A stretch of DNA of 64,000 nucleotides from the NCBI RefSeq assembly GCF_004138325.1, contig NZ_SBLB01000007.1:277947-341946 (forward strand). Direction: 5' to 3'. The position numbers and the translations under genes were made by a program. This document shows positions 25,054-34,598 of this stretch, one piece after another. The notes below the pieces were generated by a model that was not told where the DNA came from, made no database searches, and saw only the letters and a program-made list of their open reading frames with translations. This DNA comes from Spirosoma sordidisoli (GTDB lineage Bacteria; Bacteroidota; Bacteroidia; Cytophagales; Spirosomataceae). Within the stretch, counting starts at the first letter, position 1; each line of letters opens with the position of its first letter.

Positions 25054-27639
25054 CTACGGTTTCCCGACCAGTATGTACTCTTTGCCGGCTTCGGTAGCCA
25101 GATCATATACGCTGACCCCGTTGGTTGCCTGCTCCGGCGAGCGGGTCTGGTACTGATTCTGGGGAAGCTTGAAAAACGGATTGGGGTTGCTGCCCGTAGC
25201 GGGGCGCAGTTGGGCATTGGCCGTGCCGGTGAGTGCATTAGGCACCCGCAGCCGACAGAGGCCGCCCAGCGACGAGCGAATCGCTACCCGGGTCAGTTTT
25301 CCGTTTTGCCAGCGCATCGCGACTTCGTAACCACCCCGTGCTTTGAGGCCGCTTACCTCGCCCGATGCCCAGGCGTCGGGCCGGGCGGGCAGCAGGTTGA
25401 GCAGGCCGTCGTGGCTCTGGAGCAGCATCTCGCCAATACCCGACGTGCCGCCGAAGTTACCGTCGATCTGGAAAGGCGGGTGGGCGCAGAGCAGGTTCGG
25501 GTAGGTACCTCCCCCGTTGGCATAGTCAGTGCCCTCCAGGCCGGTCAGGCGTAACAGCTCGCGCAGTAGTTTATAGGCATGGTTACCGTCATGCAGCCGG
25601 GCCCAGAAGTTGATTTTCCAGGATTTGCTCCAGCCCGTGCCGCCGTCGCCCCGAATGGCCAGTGTCTGACGGGCCGCGTCGGCGAGGGCGGGTGTTGTCA
25701 GGGGAGACAGCTCCCGGCCGGGGTGCAGGGCGTAGAGGTGCGACACGTGGCGGTGTTGCGGATCTTCGTCGGCCCAGTCCTTGTACCACTCCTGCAGGTT
25801 GCCTTTGCGGCCAATCTGTAAGGGAAACAGCTTTGCCTTTTTAGCCAGCAGCGTCTGCCGGAAATCAGCATCGACATTGAGTTGCTCGGAGGCCTGGATA
25901 ACGTTGCTGAACAGATCCCAGACCAGGGCCATGTCCATGGTTGTGGCTACCGACACCGAGCCTTTCTCGCCTTTTTCGGTAACGAAAATATTTTCGGGGG
26001 TGGTAGCGGGTGCGGTTACCAGCCGCCCCTGACTGTCGGTAACGAGCCAGTCGAGACAAAATTGGGCGGCTTCTTTCATGAGCGGGTAGGCGTATTGCTG
26101 CAGGTAGGCCCGGTTGCCCGTAAAGGCGTAGTGATCCCAGAGGTGCTGGCTGAGCCAGGCTCCGCCCATGGCCCAGTTTGCCCAGGAAGGACTGCCTTTG
26201 CCCCGGTCGCCAACGGGGTTCGAGGTGGCCCAGATGTCTGAGTTGTGATGAACGGTCCAGCCCGACGCGTTGTAGAAATGACGGGTGGTTTCGCGGCCGG
26301 TTGTGGCCATATACCCAATCCAGTCGAGGAGGGGCGTATGCAGCTCCGACAGATTGGTCATCTCGGCTGGCCAGTAGTTCATCTCGGTGTTGATGTTGGT
26401 CGTGTAGTTGCTGCTCCAGGGAGGGCGTACGATGGGGTTCCAGATGCCCTGCAGGTTGGCCGGAATGGCGCGCGCAGCCGGGTTGCCGGGGCGTTTCGGA
26501 CGCGAACTCGATATGAGCAGGTATCGCCCAAACTGAAAATACAGACTCTCCAGCTGCGGGTCGGCCGCTCCGCCTGCGTAGCGCTGCAAACGCTCGTCCA
26601 TCGGCAGGTTGAGGGGCGGAGTCGCTGCGTCGGCCTGCAGCGAGAACCGCACCCGGTTGGCTAGTTGCTGGTAGTCGGCTACGTGGGCGCGGTACAGCGC
26701 ATCGGCCGATTTGCCGGTTGCCTTAGCCAGGTAAGCCGCGGCCAGCTTTTTCTCGTCAAGACCGTCGCGGTCGGGACATTTGTCGAACCCGTTAAAACTG
26801 GTAGCCGCCGAAACGAGCAGGACCGCTTCGGTGGCGTTATCGATGCGCAGGCCGCTGGTGTCGGTCGATACTCGCCCATCGGTCGACTGGACGTTGATTC
26901 GCCAGTCGAAACGCATGCCCCGACAGCCGGCCGTGTCGGCATAGATCACCGGAGTCGGGTTGTACTGAACGTAGTTCGGATCGCTATGGGCCGGTGCTTT
27001 TCCCCGAACGGCCAGCTCGTTCCGGGCCATTATCTGTTTGGTAACGGGATGCGGGCTGGTGGCGGAAGCGGTCAGGCTCAAGGCCCCTTTCTTCGACGAC
27101 CGGAGCCGGATAACAATCAGCTGGTCGGGGGCCGACACAAAAACAGTGCGGCTATAGGTAACCCCATTGATCGTAAACCGGGTCGTGGCGGTGGCATCGT
27201 CGATGTTCAGTTCGCGCGTATAGGCGGTTGGTTCGCCCGTGAGGGTTTGTTTGAGCCGCAGGTCGCCCAGGGGTTGGTAGGCTTCGGTGTAGAGGCCCTG
27301 TAGTTTGGTTGTCAGCCTGGCCGCTTCGGCATAGTCTTCCCGGAAAAGCGCTTCCCGAACCTGCGGCAGATAAGCCGCGGCACCCGGATTCGGCTTGCGG
27401 TTAACCGGCCCGCCCGACCATAAGCTCGACTCGTTGAGTTGCAACAGCTCTTCGGCTACTCGCCCAAATACCATCACCCCCAGTCGGCCATTACCAACGG
27501 GTAACGCTTCGTTCCAGTTGCGGGCGGGTTGTTTATACCAGATGGGCGATGTCGGCTGGCTAACGGCGGATAAACTGAGTAGCAGACCCGAAACGATGAG
27601 AAGGATGGGGGCAACTTGTACGATGGCCGGTCGGAACAT
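25054..27639 (-). CDS. GH95 alpha-L-fucosidase/galactosidase family enzyme
   Basis: An 861-residue secreted glycoside hydrolase. A signal peptide (ending about LLLSLSAVSQ) is followed by an N-terminal beta-sandwich beginning WYKQPARNWNEALPVGNGRLG, the opening that marks GH95, and an alpha6/alpha6 barrel carrying LQGIWNPIVRPPWSSNYTTN, NYWPAEMTNLSELH and TGWSKSWKINFWARL-like segments. The end has DGNFGGTSGIGEMLLQS. GH95 enzymes remove alpha-1,2-linked L-fucose (or L-galactose) from host or plant glycans. The full catalytic set seems present, so it should be active. It stands alone, and no SusC/D pair adjoins it. Confidence 0.92.
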   Translation of the reverse strand: MFRPAIVQVAPILLIVSGLLLSLSAVSQPTSPIWYKQPARNWNEALPVGNGRLGVMVFGRVAEELLQLNESSLWSGGPVNRKPNPGAAAYLPQVREALFREDYAEAARLTTKLQGLYTEAYQPLGDLRLKQTLTGEPTAYTRELNIDDATATTRFTINGVTYSRTVFVSAPDQLIVIRLRSSKKGALSLTASATSPHPVTKQIMARNELAVRGKAPAHSDPNYVQYNPTPVIYADTAGCRGMRFDWRINVQSTDGRVSTDTSGLRIDNATEAVLLVSAATSFNGFDKCPDRDGLDEKKLAAAYLAKATGKSADALYRAHVADYQQLANRVRFSLQADAATPPLNLPMDERLQRYAGGAADPQLESLYFQFGRYLLISSSRPKRPGNPAARAIPANLQGIWNPIVRPPWSSNYTTNINTEMNYWPAEMTNLSELHTPLLDWIGYMATTGRETTRHFYNASGWTVHHNSDIWATSNPVGDRGKGSPSWANWAMGGAWLSQHLWDHYAFTGNRAYLQQYAYPLMKEAAQFCLDWLVTDSQGRLVTAPATTPENIFVTEKGEKGSVSVATTMDMALVWDLFSNVIQASEQLNVDADFRQTLLAKKAKLFPLQIGRKGNLQEWYKDWADEDPQHRHVSHLYALHPGRELSPLTTPALADAARQTLAIRGDGGTGWSKSWKINFWARLHDGNHAYKLLRELLRLTGLEGTDYANGGGTYPNLLCAHPPFQIDGNFGGTSGIGEMLLQSHDGLLNLLPARPDAWASGEVSGLKARGGYEVAMRWQNGKLTRVAIRSSLGGLCRLRVPNALTGTANAQLRPATGSNPNPFFKLPQNQYQTRSPEQATNGVSVYDLATEAGKEYILVGKP

Positions 27640-27752
27640 AGGGCGAAAAACGGTAGGTTGACACCTGAACAAGACCAAACCCCGGGTTGCCTACTCTACT
27701 CCACCAGGCTTTGGCATAGTAGGGTCAGGGAGTCGGGCCTGCAGGATGCCCA

Positions 27753-27785
27753 ACAAAAAAAGCGCCGTCCGTAGACCGCGCCTTT
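27753..27785 (-). terminator. Terminator of asd
   Basis: On the minus strand a stem of GCGC, G, GTC around a TACG loop (with one G-G mismatch), followed by seven Ts reading leftward (plus strand A run at 27754-27761). It lies just past the asd stop at 27807. Confidence 0.7.
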
Positions 27786-27806
27786 CAAAACAGGTAGTAG
27801 ACCGGC

Positions 27807-28823
27807 TTAGGCCAGACTGGCTTCGGTCGTTTCTACGAGGTTGTGCTTCATCAGGTATTCGGCAATCTGAACGGCGTTGGTAGCGGCTCCTTTGCGCAGG
27901 TTATCCGCAACGCACCAGAAGTTGAGCGTGCGGGGCTGGGTTTCGTCGCGCCGGATACGGCCTACGAACACCTCGTCGCGCCCGTGGGCGGTCAGCGGCA
28001 TCGGGTAGATTTTATTGGCCGGATCGTCCTGCACCACAACGCCCTCGGCATTCCGCAGCAGTTCGACCACATCGTTCAGCTCAAACTCTTCGTCGAACTC
28101 CACGTTTACGGCCTCCGAGTGGCCGCCAATGGTCGGAATCCGGACCGTGGTCGCGGTAACCCGGATCGAGTCGTCGCCCATGATCTTTTTCGTTTCGTTC
28201 ACCATCTTCATCTCTTCTTTCGTATAACCGTTGTCGAGGAAAACGTCGATATGGGGCAGTACGTTGAGGTCGATGGGGTGGGGGTATACTTTCGGGATAT
28301 CCGCGCGTCCTTCCCGTTCGGCAAACAGCTGGTCAACGGCCGCCTTACCGGTGCCGGTTACCGACTGGTAGGTCGATACAACGACCCGCTTAACCCGATA
28401 CCGATCGTGCAGCGGCTTCAGCGCTACGACCATCTGGATGGTCGAGCAGTTCGGGTTGGCAATGATCTTGTCTTCGGGAGTCAGGGTGTTGGCATTGATT
28501 TCGGGTACGACCAGTTTCTTGGTCGGGTCCATCCGCCAGGCCGATGAGTTGTCGACAACCGTAATACCGGCTTCGGCAAACTTAGGAGCCAGGGCCAGCG
28601 AGGTGCTTCCGCCCGCCGAAAAAATTGCAATGGCAGGTTTGGCGGCAATGGCATCCTCAAAGCTGACAACCGTGTACGCTTTTCCCTTGAACTCAACCTG
28701 TTTACCAACCGAACGCTCGGAGGCAACGGGAATAAGTTCTGACACGGGGAAGTTGCGTTCTTCCAGTACTTTCAAGATTTCGCCACCGACAAGGCCGGTA
28801 GCCCCAACAACTGCGATTTTCAT
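27807..28823 (-). CDS. asd: Aspartate-semialdehyde dehydrogenase
   Basis: Reduces aspartyl phosphate to aspartate semialdehyde, feeding lysine/diaminopimelate, threonine and methionine. 338 residues. The Rossmann start is VVGATGLVGGEIL and the active-site cysteine is in ANPNCSTIQMV; downstream SVTGTGKAAVDQL and TVRIPTIGGHSE carry substrate-binding residues. The ATG at 28823 starts the NADP-binding motif; the longer frame to 28877 is probably 5' leader. A TACTTTTG element at 28899-28906 gives a leader of about 70 bases. Confidence 0.95.
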   Translation of the reverse strand: MKIAVVGATGLVGGEILKVLEERNFPVSELIPVASERSVGKQVEFKGKAYTVVSFEDAIAAKPAIAIFSAGGSTSLALAPKFAEAGITVVDNSSAWRMDPTKKLVVPEINANTLTPEDKIIANPNCSTIQMVVALKPLHDRYRVKRVVVSTYQSVTGTGKAAVDQLFAEREGRADIPKVYPHPIDLNVLPHIDVFLDNGYTKEEMKMVNETKKIMGDDSIRVTATTVRIPTIGGHSEAVNVEFDEEFELNDVVELLRNAEGVVVQDDPANKIYPMPLTAHGRDEVFVGRIRRDETQPRTLNFWCVADNLRKGAATNAVQIAEYLMKHNLVETTEASLA

Positions 28824-28898
28824 TGATAGAATGCGGATTGGTGTCCGCACGAATTGGTTTATACAGAAGGCCCGCACCTGCGCGCCATTTTCGCCCGC

Positions 28899-28906
28899 AA
28901 AAGTAC
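28899..28906 (-). promoter_or_regulatory. Probable -7 promoter element of asd
   Basis: TACTTTTG on the minus strand fits TAnnTTTG, about 76 bases ahead of the ATG at 28823. No clear -33 TTG, hence moderate confidence. Confidence 0.45.
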
Positions 28907-28994
28907 GGTAAATTCGTTGATGGACAGGGTGTATTGTTCAGAAAAAATAGACAGACTGATTCCGCGGGCGGGATAATCGGCGCCGGGCTGTCAA

Positions 28995-29030
28995 CAAAAA
29001 GCCCCGATCACGATGCAGCGTGATCGGGGC
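28995..29030 (-). terminator. Terminator of the outer-membrane barrel gene
   Basis: Perfect 12-base stem GCCCCGATCACG (29001-29012) with 29019-29030 and a 6-base loop, followed on the minus strand by TTTTTGTTG. Located 27 bases past the stop codon at 29057. Confidence 0.9.
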
Positions 29031-29056
29031 CCGGACTATGGACCGCAGGCATGGCG

Positions 29057-29731
29057 TTACTCTCCGCCAAACAGGAAACCCAGCGATAGGCCGAAAGCCG
29101 TGTTTTTTACTTTCTGATCGGCCGTGTTGGATATGTTGCTCAGACCGGGCGAATAAAAGCCGGTCAGTACCAGGCCAGACGGCAACTCATAGCCCACCGA
29201 CACGCGTAAACCATAATCGAGCCGTTTGGCCTGGTCTTCACCCGATCCAAAATCGATCGGCGTTGTTTCATTCTGCCCTGCCAGCGAGCTGACAGTTTTT
29301 CCGCTTAGGCCGTAGGCTACATATGGCCCTGCTCCCAGGTTGATCCAGCCTGGTCCGGCATCCAGGCTGTAAACCAGCTGAAGCGGCATCTCGATATACG
29401 TCATGGTGCTCTTCACCGACGCATCCAGACTTCCCAATCCGGTAAGACCCCCCAAATCGCCCAGTAACTGTCCGATCCCTAGATCCGGTAGCTTGGCTCC
29501 TTTTACTGAATAGAGCAGCTGCGGCCGGAATGAAAGGTTGTCGGTAACAATAGCATCGAGCATGAAACCTCCATGATAACCCAGTATGCCCTTGCCGGAC
29601 ATGGGTTGACCGTCAAACGTATAAGCCTGATTAACAAGCTGCCCGCCCCCCGTTATACCCAGGCGAACCTGGGCAAAGCTGACAGTCTGAATTAGTAATA
29701 GGACAAAAAATAGGCGTGTAACTGGTTTCAT
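29057..29731 (-). CDS. Outer-membrane beta-barrel protein (PorT/OMP_b-brl-like)
   Basis: A 224-residue protein: signal peptide (MKPVTRLFFVLLLIQTVSFA) then alternating amphipathic strands with periodic glycine and aromatic residues (LGITGGGQLVNQAYTF, FRPQLLYSVKGAKL) and a C-terminal FGLSLGFLFGGE, as in small outer-membrane barrels of Bacteroidota. Function beyond membrane insertion is unknown. Starts at the ATG directly before the signal peptide; a terminator follows, so it is a single-gene unit. Confidence 0.75.
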   Translation of the reverse strand: MKPVTRLFFVLLLIQTVSFAQVRLGITGGGQLVNQAYTFDGQPMSGKGILGYHGGFMLDAIVTDNLSFRPQLLYSVKGAKLPDLGIGQLLGDLGGLTGLGSLDASVKSTMTYIEMPLQLVYSLDAGPGWINLGAGPYVAYGLSGKTVSSLAGQNETTPIDFGSGEDQAKRLDYGLRVSVGYELPSGLVLTGFYSPGLSNISNTADQKVKNTAFGLSLGFLFGGE

Positions 29732-29872
29732 GCGTGATGTGTAAGGTATGAACATGATAATTAATGGAATGGTAACTATACCTTGTGACGTAGAAAGTAT
29801 ACAATAGTAATGCCGTACTGCACGCTTGTGGATACAGTAGACAAAAAGATACCGATGTGTATCTGGGATAAT

Positions 29873-30454
29873 CTAGAAGGTGTATAGCCTCTGCGGAGAT
29901 AAACAGGCGGTCAGGCTGATGTCAGTATCCGTGATGTCGTCAATGGTCGTTACCGGCTCAAACAGTGACAGACCAACCCGCGCACAGTCAGAACGACATT
30001 CGGCCAGAAACCGGTCGTAATAGCCACCGCCGTAACCAACCCGATGTCCGCTCTGATCAAAAATCAGCAGCGGAACCAGCACCAGGTCAAGCTCGGTAGG
30101 AGAAACCGTGGCGCTGGCCGAAGCGGGTTCAGGAATACCCCAGCGATTCTGGATGAGGGGTGTTTCGGGGGTTAGTGGAGTATGGGTGAGTAGTCCGGTA
30201 CCAGGTTCGGTAATAGAAACGACCAGCCGAACCGATGGGAAATCCTGCCAGATACGGTGAACGATGGGCCAGGTGTTTACTTCGTTCTGCCGCGCAATGG
30301 GCAGAAACACATGTACGCAGGAAACAGAAGGAGAGGAACCAAAAAACGTCTGGAAAAACTGGTCGGCAATGGCCGCACTGCGATCGCGAACCGCATCGGC
30401 CGACAGCGCCCGGCGCAGGGTCAGGAAGTGGGTTCTGAGGGCTGCCTTTTCCAC
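29873..30454 (-). CDS. 5-formyltetrahydrofolate cyclo-ligase
   Basis: Converts 5-formyl-THF to 5,10-methenyl-THF with ATP. 193 residues, the usual length. The glycine-rich nucleotide motif GHRVGYGGGYYDRFL is diagnostic, preceded by the substrate-binding LVLVPLLIFDQSG, and an N-terminal KAALRTHFLTLRRAL segment is typical. It begins 26 bases after bshC on the same strand, so both are probably one transcript; this pairing links folate recycling and thiol synthesis only by position. Confidence 0.92.
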   Translation of the reverse strand: MEKAALRTHFLTLRRALSADAVRDRSAAIADQFFQTFFGSSPSVSCVHVFLPIARQNEVNTWPIVHRIWQDFPSVRLVVSITEPGTGLLTHTPLTPETPLIQNRWGIPEPASASATVSPTELDLVLVPLLIFDQSGHRVGYGGGYYDRFLAECRSDCARVGLSLFEPVTTIDDITDTDISLTACLSPQRLYTF

Positions 30455-30480
30455 GGTAGACCGTTGAAAACCGAAATTAC

Positions 30481-32031
30481 TTAGCTCTCCAGACAGAGCT
30501 GCATCTGAAAGTTGAACGGATCAAAACTGGCCTGCATTTTTTTCAGAAACGCCCGGTCGTTGAGATAGAACGTCAGGAAGTTTTCGGTCCGCTCCTGCAA
30601 CCCGCCGTTCGGGAACAGCTCGTTCTTGACCGCCAGCAGCTGCCGGATGCCCGTGTCCTGATTTCGCTCTTCGGCCCGGCGCATTTTTTTCTCCAGACGA
30701 GCCACTGCGTTAGCAAACCGCTTGGTTTCGGCCAGCACTGCTTTTTCGAGGGTCGGATCAACGATCTGCGCTTTATGCAGAATAGCGTCCAGCGCCTTGT
30801 TGATGGTCCGGTTTTCGTTGTCGAACTTCAGCGCATGACGCGTATGGGTATCGATGTAGTTATGCTTGAGGGTGAGGGTATCCTGAAACAACTCTTCCGG
30901 TGTCAGCCCCAGTTTGTGGATGCGCTTGGCCGTTACTTTAGGTACGTAAGTGGCAAAGTTGCGCGGCATCAGCATCGGAAAAGGCGTCTGGTAATGATCG
31001 AATACGCCTTTGAGCTGCAGCCAGTACGGCACCTCCGACGGGCCGCCAATATAGACCAGGTTCGGCAGGATCGTTTCCTGATACAGGGGGCGCAACACGA
31101 CGTTCGGGCTGAAGCGTTCGGGATGCTCGTCCAGCAGGGCCAGCAGTTCCGGTTCCGTAAAGCGAATTTTGGTGTGAACCACCTTGTAAGCGCCGTTAGG
31201 AAGCCGTTCGATGCGTTCGCGCAGCTGATCGTCGAGATAAAACAGGTTGATGTCGCGCGGGGTGATAACGGTTTTGTAGCCCAGCTGCTCCAGCTGCTCG
31301 GTACGGGTGTGTACGAGGCCACCGGCCGTTTGCTGAAGCAGATCGTCGCGCATGATGGGCGCAAATACGCGTTTCAGAGCCGCATCGTCGGCATCGAGAC
31401 AAACGAGCCCCTCGGCGCCGAACAGCTCGTTGATGAAGTACCGCACCGAATTGGCCAGGGTCTCCTGCCCAAGATACGCTTCTTCAAAGAGGGTTAGTTT
31501 CTCGGGTATTTCGCCAAACAGGGTTTTCAGTTCCCGCGGATCCATACGACCCACGGCCCCGCGTTGTTCGGTCTGCCAGGTATGCGTCCGGCCAAACAGC
31601 GAGAAGTGGTTGATTTCGGCAAAATCGTGGTCCTCCGTCGCCATCCAGTAGACCGGCACGAAGTTGTAGTCCGGGTAGGCTTGTTTCAGCTGTCGGGCCA
31701 GATTAATGGTCGTAATCAGCTTGTATATAATGTAGAGCGGCCCGGTAAAGATGTTGAGCTGGTGGCCGGTTGTAACGGTAAAGGTATTGGGCTGAAGCAG
31801 TATCGACAGGTCGGGCTTGCTGGCTAGTCCTTCGTACTGGCGCGTCAGCGCGTCGACCAGGACCCGGCGTTTGGATTCATCAACCGTTTTTTCAGCCATT
31901 TGCTCCCTGAACTGGGCTGGGTCTGGAAAGCGGTTGTAAAACGGGCGAAGACTTTCTTTTTTGGCGAGGTAATCGAGAAAGAGCGGAGAAAACTGGCCGG
32001 TTTGAACAAGCGGTAGGTACTGACAGTCCAT
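30481..32031 (-). CDS. bshC: Bacillithiol biosynthesis cysteine-adding enzyme BshC
   Basis: Adds cysteine to glucosaminyl-malate as the last step of bacillithiol synthesis. 516 residues, close to the family length (about 540). Signature segments include TTGHQLNIFTGPLYIIYKL with its nucleotide-like HxxN site, VPVYWMATEDHDFAEIN, and IGGPSEVPYWLQLKGVF, plus a coiled-coil region near the C-terminus (LEKKMRRAEERNQD). bshA and bshB are not nearby, which is usual for the pathway. Confidence 0.94.
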   Translation of the reverse strand: MDCQYLPLVQTGQFSPLFLDYLAKKESLRPFYNRFPDPAQFREQMAEKTVDESKRRVLVDALTRQYEGLASKPDLSILLQPNTFTVTTGHQLNIFTGPLYIIYKLITTINLARQLKQAYPDYNFVPVYWMATEDHDFAEINHFSLFGRTHTWQTEQRGAVGRMDPRELKTLFGEIPEKLTLFEEAYLGQETLANSVRYFINELFGAEGLVCLDADDAALKRVFAPIMRDDLLQQTAGGLVHTRTEQLEQLGYKTVITPRDINLFYLDDQLRERIERLPNGAYKVVHTKIRFTEPELLALLDEHPERFSPNVVLRPLYQETILPNLVYIGGPSEVPYWLQLKGVFDHYQTPFPMLMPRNFATYVPKVTAKRIHKLGLTPEELFQDTLTLKHNYIDTHTRHALKFDNENRTINKALDAILHKAQIVDPTLEKAVLAETKRFANAVARLEKKMRRAEERNQDTGIRQLLAVKNELFPNGGLQERTENFLTFYLNDRAFLKKMQASFDPFNFQMQLCLES

Positions 32032-32065
32032 GCAGGATTGGGATTTACGGACGCAACAAATGAAG

Positions 32066-32097
32066 AACCCGCAAGGTTCGGGAGGGCCTTGCGGGTT
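32066..32097 (-). terminator. Hairpin terminator after rimO
   Basis: Perfect 11-base stem AACCCGCAAGG (32066-32076) with 32087-32097 and a 10-base loop, between the rimO stop (32113) and the bshC start (32031). The tail CTTCATTTG has only a short T run, so the strength is uncertain. Confidence 0.65.
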
Positions 32098-32112
32098 GAG
32101 GGAATACGCTAC

Positions 32113-33420
32113 TTAGACCACGTTGCCGTACAGGTCGAACTCTTCGGCCCGGTCGATGCGGACGTTGGCAAAATCGCCCAGGCGTACGTACTGGCTGGCC
32201 GGAACCAGCACTTCATTGTCGACTTCGGGCGAGTCGGCCTCGGTGCGGCCGATGAAGTAGCCACCTTCTTTCCGGTCGAACAGGGTTTTGTAGGTCCGGC
32301 CTACTTTCTGCTGGTTCAGCTCGGCCGAAATGCTCTGTTGCAGGTCCATCAGCTCGTCGGCGCGTTCCTGCTTGATATCGGCCGGAATATCGTCGGGCAT
32401 CGAGTATGAATGGGTGTTTTCTTCGTGCGAGTAGGTGAACACGCCCATCCGGTCGAACCGCATCCGGTCTACGAAATCGTAGGTTTCCTGGAACATGGCG
32501 TCGGTTTCGCCGGGATGCCCCACAATGAGTGTCGTACGGAGGGTGATATCGGGTACTTTGTCCCGGATGGTGTTAATGAGCGCTTCGGTTTTTTCGCGGG
32601 TGATGCCCCGGCGCATGAGCCGAAGCAGTTCGGTCGAGCCGGTTTGCAGCGGCATGTCCAGGTAGTTGCAGACGTTGGGCCGGTTGCGCATGACATCCAG
32701 CACCTCCAGCGGGAAACCCGACGGGTAAGCGTACTGAAGCCGAATCCAGTCAATTCCTTCCACGTCGGCCAGGCGGGCCACCAGCTCGTCGAGGTTGCGT
32801 TTTTTATACAGGTCGAGGCCGTAGTAGGTCAGGTCCTGAGCAATCAGAATCAGTTCTTTGGTGCCGCGCCGGGCCAGCGACCGCGCTTCGGTGACCAGCT
32901 CGTCCATGGACCGCGACACGTGCTTGCCGCGCATCAGCGGAATGGCGCAGAACGAACAGGGCCGGTCGCAGCCTTCGGCAATTTTCAGGTAGGCAAAGTG
33001 GGCGGGGGTGGTCAGCAGCCGTTCGCCCACCAGTTCGTGTTTATAATCGGCCCGGAGCGTCTTCAGCAGCCGGGGCATTTCGTTGGTACCAAACCAGGCA
33101 TCGACGTCGGGAATTTCGACTTCCAGCTCGTCTTTGTACCGATGCGACAGGCAGCCGGTTACGTAAACTTTATCCACCATACCCGCGTCTTTGGCATCTA
33201 CGTAGCGCAGAATCGTGTTTACCGATTCTTCTTTCGCATTGTCGATAAAGCCGCAGGTGTTGATAACGACAATATTGGCGTCGTCTTTTTTGGACTCATG
33301 CGTTACGTCCATGCCGTTGCCCCGGAGTTGCGTGAAGAGAACTTCCGAATCGACCAGGTTTTTCGAGCAGCCGAGCGTAACGATATTGATTTTATTGGTA
33401 CGTATTCCTTTGGTTTTCAA
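32113..33420 (-). CDS. rimO: Ribosomal protein S12 methylthiotransferase
   Basis: Radical-SAM enzyme that methylthiolates Asp89 of S12. 435 residues. The N-terminal MTTase domain begins NIVTLGCSKNLVDSEVL (iron-sulfur cysteine), INTCGFIDNAKEES adds another, and CDRPCSFCAIPLMRGKHVSR is the radical-SAM CxxxCxxC site. The C-terminal TRAM domain (about 365-435) ends in VRIDRAEEFDLYGNVV, which tells RimO from MiaB. It starts 33 bases after the gene at 33454 on the same strand's upstream side. Confidence 0.96.
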   Translation of the reverse strand: MKTKGIRTNKINIVTLGCSKNLVDSEVLFTQLRGNGMDVTHESKKDDANIVVINTCGFIDNAKEESVNTILRYVDAKDAGMVDKVYVTGCLSHRYKDELEVEIPDVDAWFGTNEMPRLLKTLRADYKHELVGERLLTTPAHFAYLKIAEGCDRPCSFCAIPLMRGKHVSRSMDELVTEARSLARRGTKELILIAQDLTYYGLDLYKKRNLDELVARLADVEGIDWIRLQYAYPSGFPLEVLDVMRNRPNVCNYLDMPLQTGSTELLRLMRRGITREKTEALINTIRDKVPDITLRTTLIVGHPGETDAMFQETYDFVDRMRFDRMGVFTYSHEENTHSYSMPDDIPADIKQERADELMDLQQSISAELNQQKVGRTYKTLFDRKEGGYFIGRTEADSPEVDNEVLVPASQYVRLGDFANVRIDRAEEFDLYGNVV

Positions 33421-33453
33421 AACAGGACTTATTAGCAGGCGGTTAGAGAAAAA

Positions 33454-34122
33454 CTAACGCCCGGTGGTTGGACAAAGTTCGCCGATGGGGCTGTCGTTTT
33501 CGGGCTCGTACCAAATGGTCTTATGGCTGACCAGTACTTGAGCGGTACCGGAAAAATAGGATTCCAGTAAGTCGTCGGCCCTTAGAAACAGGTCATGCAG
33601 GCTAAACCGTCGCCCGTCTGTAAGGACAAACGTATAAAAAGCCCAGTCCGGTCTCTTATTGCTTCGGTGAGCAATGTGAGATTCGATAGACGAAACATTC
33701 TGTGAGCTGACGACAACAGATCCATCGGCCTCCGCAATGGTAATGGTCTTTAGCCCCGGATCGAAGGTTACGCGCTTGTCGCGAACTTGTTTCCACAGCC
33801 TGTATTGCTGGCTGAAAATGAACGCCACTAGCGCCACCGTAGCGACGCCCAACAGCATAAGAAACACCGCCCCCAGAACCTGATCAGGCTGGCGAACGAA
33901 GGTGGCTACCCCCATACCGATATATAGCAGGCCCATCAGCGGAAGTGGTAAAAGAAGTAGAACGGTGAACCGGGTGAAGAATCGATTACGATCCCACGTA
34001 ACCGTAACGGACCGAACCAGCGGAGAGCCATCGCCCAGGCTCTCGCGGGTATGACGGAGCATGCGGAGGATGAAGAAAACGAAGGGCGCGAAAACGATCA
34101 GAAACAGCAGCAGGACGTTCAT
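33454..34122 (-). CDS. Unknown membrane protein with PH-like tail
   Basis: 222 residues with three hydrophobic segments (about 3-22, 52-75, 85-108) then a soluble beta-rich domain (about 120-200: VTFDPGLKTITIAEADGSV, WAFYTFVLTDGRRFSLHD) with the look of a bacterial PH-like domain. Inner-membrane location is likely. No named family. Five bases separate it from the upstream gene, so they form an operon. Confidence 0.55.
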   Translation of the reverse strand: MNVLLLFLIVFAPFVFFILRMLRHTRESLGDGSPLVRSVTVTWDRNRFFTRFTVLLLLPLPLMGLLYIGMGVATFVRQPDQVLGAVFLMLLGVATVALVAFIFSQQYRLWKQVRDKRVTFDPGLKTITIAEADGSVVVSSQNVSSIESHIAHRSNKRPDWAFYTFVLTDGRRFSLHDLFLRADDLLESYFSGTAQVLVSHKTIWYEPENDSPIGELCPTTGR

Positions 34123-34127
34123 AGCCG

Positions 34128-34598
34128 CTAAAATACGGCACTATGCGAAATCTCTACAGTGATAGTAGACTGACGGTTCTTCTGTACGCTGACTGGGAAG
34201 ATGTTATTCTGACTGTCAGACAGGTTGGCGTACAGGCCTTTCGGTTCGCGCACCATGAGGGTGTACTTCCCAACCGGCATACGAACGCAGAACCGGCCAT
34301 TTTTGTCCGACTTCACCGTTTTGAGCGGTTTAACCCCACGCACGGACGTAATAAACCCGTTCTCACCCGCGTCGACCTGGCTGCTGTTCAGCAGGGGAAA
34401 GATAAGCACCTCGCGAATAACCGCTGCTCCGTTGGTACGGGCCGATGCCGGACCCACGGAAGGCATCATGTTTCCTTTTTTCTCGACCACGGTGCCGCAG
34501 ATTCCTTGCTTGGTGGCTTTCTGACGGGACGCCTGCTGGGCTATAGCCGGAAGGGACAGGCTAACGTAGACGGCCCAGAAAATGAGGTATTTATGCAT
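34128..34598 (-). CDS. Secreted carboxypeptidase-regulatory-like domain protein
   Basis: 156 residues with a signal peptide (MHKYLIFWAVYVSLSLPAIA) and a beta-sandwich in which SDKNGRFCVRMPVGKYTLMV is the repeating core of carboxypeptidase regulatory-like (CarboxypepD_reg) folds. Such single-domain proteins sit in the periplasm or outer membrane. Its start overlaps the HEPN stop by 8 bases. Confidence 0.55.
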   Translation of the reverse strand: MHKYLIFWAVYVSLSLPAIAQQASRQKATKQGICGTVVEKKGNMMPSVGPASARTNGAAVIREVLIFPLLNSSQVDAGENGFITSVRGVKPLKTVKSDKNGRFCVRMPVGKYTLMVREPKGLYANLSDSQNNIFPVSVQKNRQSTITVEISHSAVF